Source: Steinernema hermaphroditum (taxonomy: Eukaryota > Nematoda > Chromadorea > Rhabditida > Steinernematidae). Taken from it: a stretch of DNA of 64,000 bases. Below are positions 34,101 to 64,000 of the stretch, piece by piece. The stretch is from the NCBI GenBank assembly GCA_030435675.1, contig CM059625.1:6262001-6326000 (forward strand), written 5' to 3'. Below the pieces are notes generated by a model. The model worked only from the letters and a program-made list of their open reading frames with translations, made no database searches and was not told where the DNA came from. The translations under genes were made by a program, and so were the position numbers. Every line of letters starts with the position of its first letter. Positions within the stretch are counted from its first letter, which is position 1.

Positions 34101-37100
34101 TGTTCTGTACCGTAGTTTTTGGATAGAAATTAATCATTTCTGATGTTTAAAAATAGTTTTACTAAAATAGAAATTTTATGTCCATTTTAATAATGTTTCT
34201 GATTATGAAGGGAATGTTTTGCGGTTCGGCATCTCCACTCAATTACTTTTTTTGACAAATAAAAAATTAAATAAAAAATCACTCCGATCACCATTACATC
34301 CTTTATGTGAGTTGTGCATCACTGCTATTATCTGCTATAATCACATAGGCGATTTGAGGCCCGATCGCCGGGCGCGCACCCCTTGCCTAGGTGTTATTTA
34401 ATAGGTGGGTTAACCGATCTGACGTGTGGACGGAAATTGGAATATTCAATTCGACGTACCACATTCATTCATCTCGCGTTCGTTTAACAGCCGAGACATG
34501 TGCGGTCACTGAAGAGTCGAGGGAATCCGTCATTTTAGGATGTGTATGACTAGGACAGGAGCAGGGTTCCTTCTTCTTCTCCGTCTCTTAGGCTTTCGAA
34601 AGGTCTTCGAGCAGTCGGAGACTTCTTGACTTATCAAATATTTAGGTAAACGCCTTTCCGAATGCACCTGTTTTTTGATTTATTTTCCCCATTCGTGCTA
34701 TTATTTTGCTTAATAACAACGATTCCACAAGCGCGCGCCCCTCCCGCAAAAGGGCCTCTACGACTGCTGCTCTCTCGATTTACCAATTTTCCAAATGACG
34801 TTCGGCTCGAAGTCATCGGCACTCTTTCGAAAGTGCATCCTCGATGCTCAGTCCCGCGCTCAGGTGATTTTGGAACCGCCGTTCGGGCGCCTCCAGCCAC
34901 CAAGGAGGCCCTCAGATATTCTCAATGTTTGTCTTCGCGCTCCGGGCGGCATCCCAAACGCTTTTATCTTTGACTAAAATCAGATTTGGGACCTTATCCA
35001 AAAACTTTTCCTCACAACGGCCTCTCGTCTCCTTGTGCTGTCGGCTGGCCGTCTGAACCCCACCAAGCCGGGTACCCATGTATACATATGCTATTACCAT
35101 TACAAATCCTCGTCCATGTGCACAACACGCTAATAACGCAAACGACTTCGGTCCGCCTCTCTTGGCGCGGCTCGAACTGATTGCTCAATCAGATTTCCCT
35201 TCGGCAATATTTATCGTAATCAAATTTATATCGCTTTCAGCCGATTAGTCAGTCGGTGGGAGCGCCTCTCGCACGCCGCTTTAGGCAATTATGAGCTCAA
35301 CCCTCTCGGCCTTCGTTACTCACGCATTTCAAAATGACCGTTTGCGGATGTCTTCCGCGTCTCTCTTTCTTATTTCTCCAAAAGTAACTGTATTCGGCAT
35401 CGGGTTGCATAAATAGAGCGCTGGACAGTGGACGACCTCTAGCCGGAAGCGGCGCAAAACGAAAATCTAATAATAGAGATCTAAACCGATTCATTATTTT
35501 TTTTTGTTATTGCTAAACGATGGATGTGTTGACGGTGTTTCTTCTCAGATTCCCCTGTCCACCCTGCTCTCAGGCCTACTGGTTTTTTTGTCATCAAAAA
35601 GTGTTCCTATAACATCGGTTCTTCAATTGACAGTAGTCGTCTTTATTTCTAAGAATTCGAGAACAAACTGCTACAACGCATTGAGCTTCTGTCAACAAAA
35701 ACATATAGTGAATGTTCGTACAGTTTGGTAACATTACGAATAACACATCTCCAGGTGCAATATGCTCGGATCAACCTGAATCGTTTTGACAAATATTTGA
35801 CCGAAACGCTCCAATGACTTTCTAAACGTTCACGCCTATAACGTCACTTCAGAAACTCATTGGAAATTAATGACTAATATCACAGGAAACTGAATTTAAT
35901 CATATAATAAATAATTTAAGCAATAATTCAGAAGGAAGTGATCATATTTTCTCAAAAATATTTTGGCATAGTAAAGCTTAATTCTTGGCCTTAGCAAACA
36001 AAGCAGCTGATTTCTATCAGGGCTCTCCAATGTTTGCATGTACTGATGTTAATTAAACATCGCTCTTTTTATGGTTCGATGGCGAGAACGTTCTCTGGCC
36101 ATCACGAGCATTGATCTTGTCCAGAAATACGCCCCAAGTCAGCGACGTTCGCTCTAATAATGAATTTTTTGTTCGGTTCATTAGCACCGAACGTCTGGAG
36201 ACCTCTTTGATTCTGTCGCATCATTTCAGCAAGATCGCTTCATTTGATATGGATTACTGGCAAATAAAAGGTCTACATGGCCCTAATGTGCTCCTTGCAA
36301 TCACGGCAGCGCCCTCGCAACTTCGATGTAAAAGTGCGATTGGTATATGTCTCTCGGGGGTTGGGTGAAGCGAGAAAACAACCATTATCTACAGAGTTTC
36401 TGGCGCGCCGAAACCTAGCCATATCCGACCAAAAGCGCGCATTCCCCAAGGGTGCAGTTTAAATCTCGAAATTAGATTGATCACACGAATTCCGACAGGG
36501 CGTCTGTGGCTCTGTCGGTTCACGCTTAAAAAAAGGCCTTATTTCATGTTCATGGCACGGCGAAAAAGGCTAATTGTATAACTTATATCATATTTATATG
36601 CGCTTGAATCGATGAGGACGTGTTCAGGGGGTGGGGATGAATTAGACGGCGAGCTATGGGTGGGAAGGGCGGGAAACGAAGGAGTCAAATTGCCTTATAA
36701 GATAGTTTGGAAATGATTTCATTTCGGACGCCGCTAATTAGCCAAGTGCGTGTGATGTGTCGTTGCCAAAGTGAGGCAAAGTTGCGAGAAGAAAGTCTTA
36801 AAAGCTTCTTGTCTCCGTGCTTTGCCCGGCGACGTTGCTTTTTGGCGTCGCTGCTGAAATCCTTGAGTGATTATTAAAGTTTATGGATTTGGAAGAGAGG
36901 GGCTGAGCCCGTCCAGCGCTCACCTTTGGACGAAAAAAGAGTTATTCGTTTCCTTTTCTCGTTTCGTCCTTTCACTCGCGATCGATTTTCGCTTTTGACT
37001 TTTGCTTTGGACCCTTTCGCACCTTTTTTTATTAATAAGTGACGCTTCTACCTGTTCTTGCGGTTAGAAATTAGATAGCAAAAGGGCGTTAAAATGATTA

Positions 37101-39356
37101 TCCGTTTAGTAAGTGCATACGTCACTTTTGCACCCGTTCGAAACATTCTCACGTAGCACGAAAGCATCTGGAATCGCTAATGGTTGTGCTCCGATCTGCA
37201 AGTGTTCCTTCCGTAGCGAGACATGTTTCATTCCGACATGTTTTTGCACGGTTGAATCAGTGTTTACACAACGTTCAAATCCGCCCTACGCTTGTTAAAC
37301 TTTATACAGTCCCCTAACTATTCTCTTCTCAGGAAAATTTGAGTAGCAGAGCAAAGTGTATTGTCGGTCTTTTTCCTAATTGCAGCTTTAGCTCATGGCC
37401 GTTGCGCTGGTTTGCTGTACCTTAGCATTTTAGCATATTGAATGGCATGCTTTGATTACAAAAACACATATACAATATAGAATATTAAAAGTGGTATATT
37501 AGAGAAATATAATAGGTCTTTTTGTACATGACAGCATGGCCTTTAATTTGCTATTGCTAGTCATTTTTTTAACAGCCGAAATGTGGGTAGTGTACACTCG
37601 CACGAGAAATCGTCGGGACCACCACAGAGGGAGGAAGTCCCTAATGCAATAATATCCAATTCATTCCTGCTGATCTAACTAAAGAAAGATGCCTCCTTCT
37701 CCTTAAAAACTAAACGCCAGACAGTAATTCGATTTGAAACCTCAAACATTGTTTGTGTCCAATTAAGACCAATTTAAATTTGTTGCCCTTGTCGTCCGCG
37801 TTCGTCGCGGCCCTCCACGCAAGGACATCGATTTTTGCCGTTTTGACATTTCACTCCTGCACTGAACCGAAGAAGCGTTAAGAGTTAAGTTCTTGTTTAT
37901 TATTAGGTTTTCGGACGGGCCTTTCACGAACGATCACTCACCGGACACAGCGTATTGTCCGCGGCGTTTCCGTCCGCGCCTCAAGGGCATAGTTTGCAGC
38001 GGGACTAGGCGACGAGTCGATTAGATTTTAGGCGATGATTTCATGAGCGAGGCGAAGAGTGTTCGCCACCACGTTAGGGCGATCAAAAATTCATGGAATG
38101 TCTGCTCACAACTGAATGAGGTGCGTTGATAGCGCGAAGCTTGGCGAAAGGGAGCGCCTGCTTTCCTTCGAGACTTTATGCTTATGCGCTCCGCTGACCG
38201 CTTAATGCAATATTTGGCACGGTCGACGTCTTGTTTTGCTATGGTTTTGCCTTCTATTCGGGAATGCTATTTTTGTTTGCAAAACGATAGATGCTTTCAA
38301 CTTTTCGTTATTTTGCTGCAAAGTCACCATTGCATTGAAAAATTATTCGTACTCAAAACTAGGTTCCGCAAACGTACAATGGGGAGCATCTGTAGATCCC
38401 TGTCAAGCTGTGGTCGTTTCGCTTTGTTCTGATCTGGGCTTCTGTTTGAGGACAATGTTTGTCGATTCTATCTAAATTGAATCAACTGATTCTTATTGTA
38501 TCCGGTTTCGAATTGATAAAAATGAGAGCACAAAAATAGATCCATACCCAGAGACGGAAAGCATCATAATAAAATAATATGCAAATATCAAGCAAAAATT
38601 CGTTTATTCTTGAAATAACCTTTTCCTAGTGAACCCCTTAATTATACGTTTTTAACAATTTCTTTTTTTTTTGTAAAATATGGGATGTCTACTCTTGTGC
38701 ATCATGGGTGACGGTTCACTATCAGATATGCACCGTATGCAGTCTTATCTGATCATTCACATTCTGCTATACGTGAAAAGCCTTTTTGTACGCTTCAAAG
38801 TATTACCTAGTGAAGTTCAGCGGTCATCTTCTTGTTTTGTTTTTAATTACTATGGATAAACGCTACCGTAAATTGCTCTTGTACTCGTGCGAGAAATTTC
38901 AAATCCCCCAATGCTTATTTTTCCATCAACGTGACTCATTCGTCAGTCTATTGATCGAGTGACCCACCGAAAAGCATGTCCAAACGCCGGGTGAAAAGCA
39001 CAACAAAGGTGTTGAATTATAATTGCGCGCGTAATTTGGCGACAAGTTGCCGTTGGCGGGGATTGCCTCAAACCCGACGCGTTTATTTCAGGTGCACCGC
39101 TGGACGTCATATTCCCTGTCAGTTCCCCTATACTTCTGTGCCTTTTAAAGTCTATGAGTGATCGGAGTGATTTTTGACGTACTAACGTTTTGCACGAAAA
39201 ATTCCTAAAATGCTTGTTAAGCTCGAAAACAGAACAATAGATCACGTTGTTTAGAACTCGCCGACGTTGTTTGCGTGAGGCGATAATGCGCAGCGGATTG
39301 GGCGCATCATTTCTCAACCAGAGTTGATCTCGTGAGGGCGTTTCTCTTGGGGAACG

Positions 39357-64000
<24,644 letters not shown>

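Larger units (their letters stand above)
25582..39356. other. 13.8-kb gene-free region upstream of ptp-3
   Basis: Many short ORFs lie on both strands, none with homology or coding-type codon choice. The longest, 193 codons at 32343-32924, starts on a non-ATG codon. AT-rich and GC-rich blocks alternate, with frequent homeodomain-like TAATTA and CTAATTAGC words. Six perfect ATGCAAAT octamers occur (27852, 29033, 30180, 32966, 33700, 38579). A MITE-like inverted-repeat element lies at 30876-31183 and a hairpin at 26363-26419. No tRNA gene was recognised. The most likely role is distal cis-regulatory DNA for ptp-3. A non-coding first exon could be hidden here. Confidence 0.55.

Noticed and set aside
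34662..34973. 103-codon plus-strand ORF with a signal-like start (MHLFFDLFSPFVLLFCLI)
   Set aside because: Only the first 25 residues look meaningful; the rest is compositionally random, with an overlapping antisense ORF of similar length.

Overview
The window looks like nuclear DNA from a rhabditid-type nematode. Most introns are short (about 42-80 nt) with TTTCAG-type acceptors, one gene carries a candidate spliced-leader acceptor, one closely spaced gene pair looks like an operon, and the LAR-type receptor phosphatase is organised like C. elegans ptp-3, including an internal promoter for a short isoform. The species cannot be named from sequence alone.

Layout. (1) 1-15906: a satellite array with a 92-bp monomer, broken at 12786-15505 by a remnant of a BEL/Pao-type retroelement. 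The remnant has gag and protease but no polymerase, is flanked by identical 122-bp direct repeats, and is itself interrupted by a 5'-truncated non-LTR element. (2) 16286-18985: a broken, intron-containing acetyl-CoA carboxylase (carboxyltransferase region) pseudogene on the plus strand. (3) 19298-25581: four minus-strand genes. These are a 67-residue two-helix membrane protein, a divergent PP4/PP6-type Ser/Thr phosphatase (five exons), an unidentified 294-residue helical protein (five exons), and a COA4-type twin-CX9C protein lying 67 bp upstream of the unidentified gene. (4) 25582-39356: about 13.8 kb without a convincing gene, upstream of ptp-3. (5) 39357-64000: the plus-strand ptp-3/LAR gene, 33 exons and about 2015 codons, cut by the window end inside the second phosphatase domain.

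The main result is the ptp-3 gene model. All intron phases close, giving three Ig domains, nine FN3-like repeats, a membrane span, a complete active D1 phosphatase domain and the start of D2. It has three small frame-preserving exons (36, 48 and 21 nt), an internal signal-peptide exon at 51240-51303 that splices in phase to the fifth FN3, and a possible nested two-exon gene in intron 22. The octamer ATGCAAAT occurs 13 times from 27.8 to 51.4 kb, against about 0.7 expected, which suggests POU-type control of this neural receptor.

Only the COA4 gene and the unidentified gene below it look co-transcribed. The others are independent neighbours.
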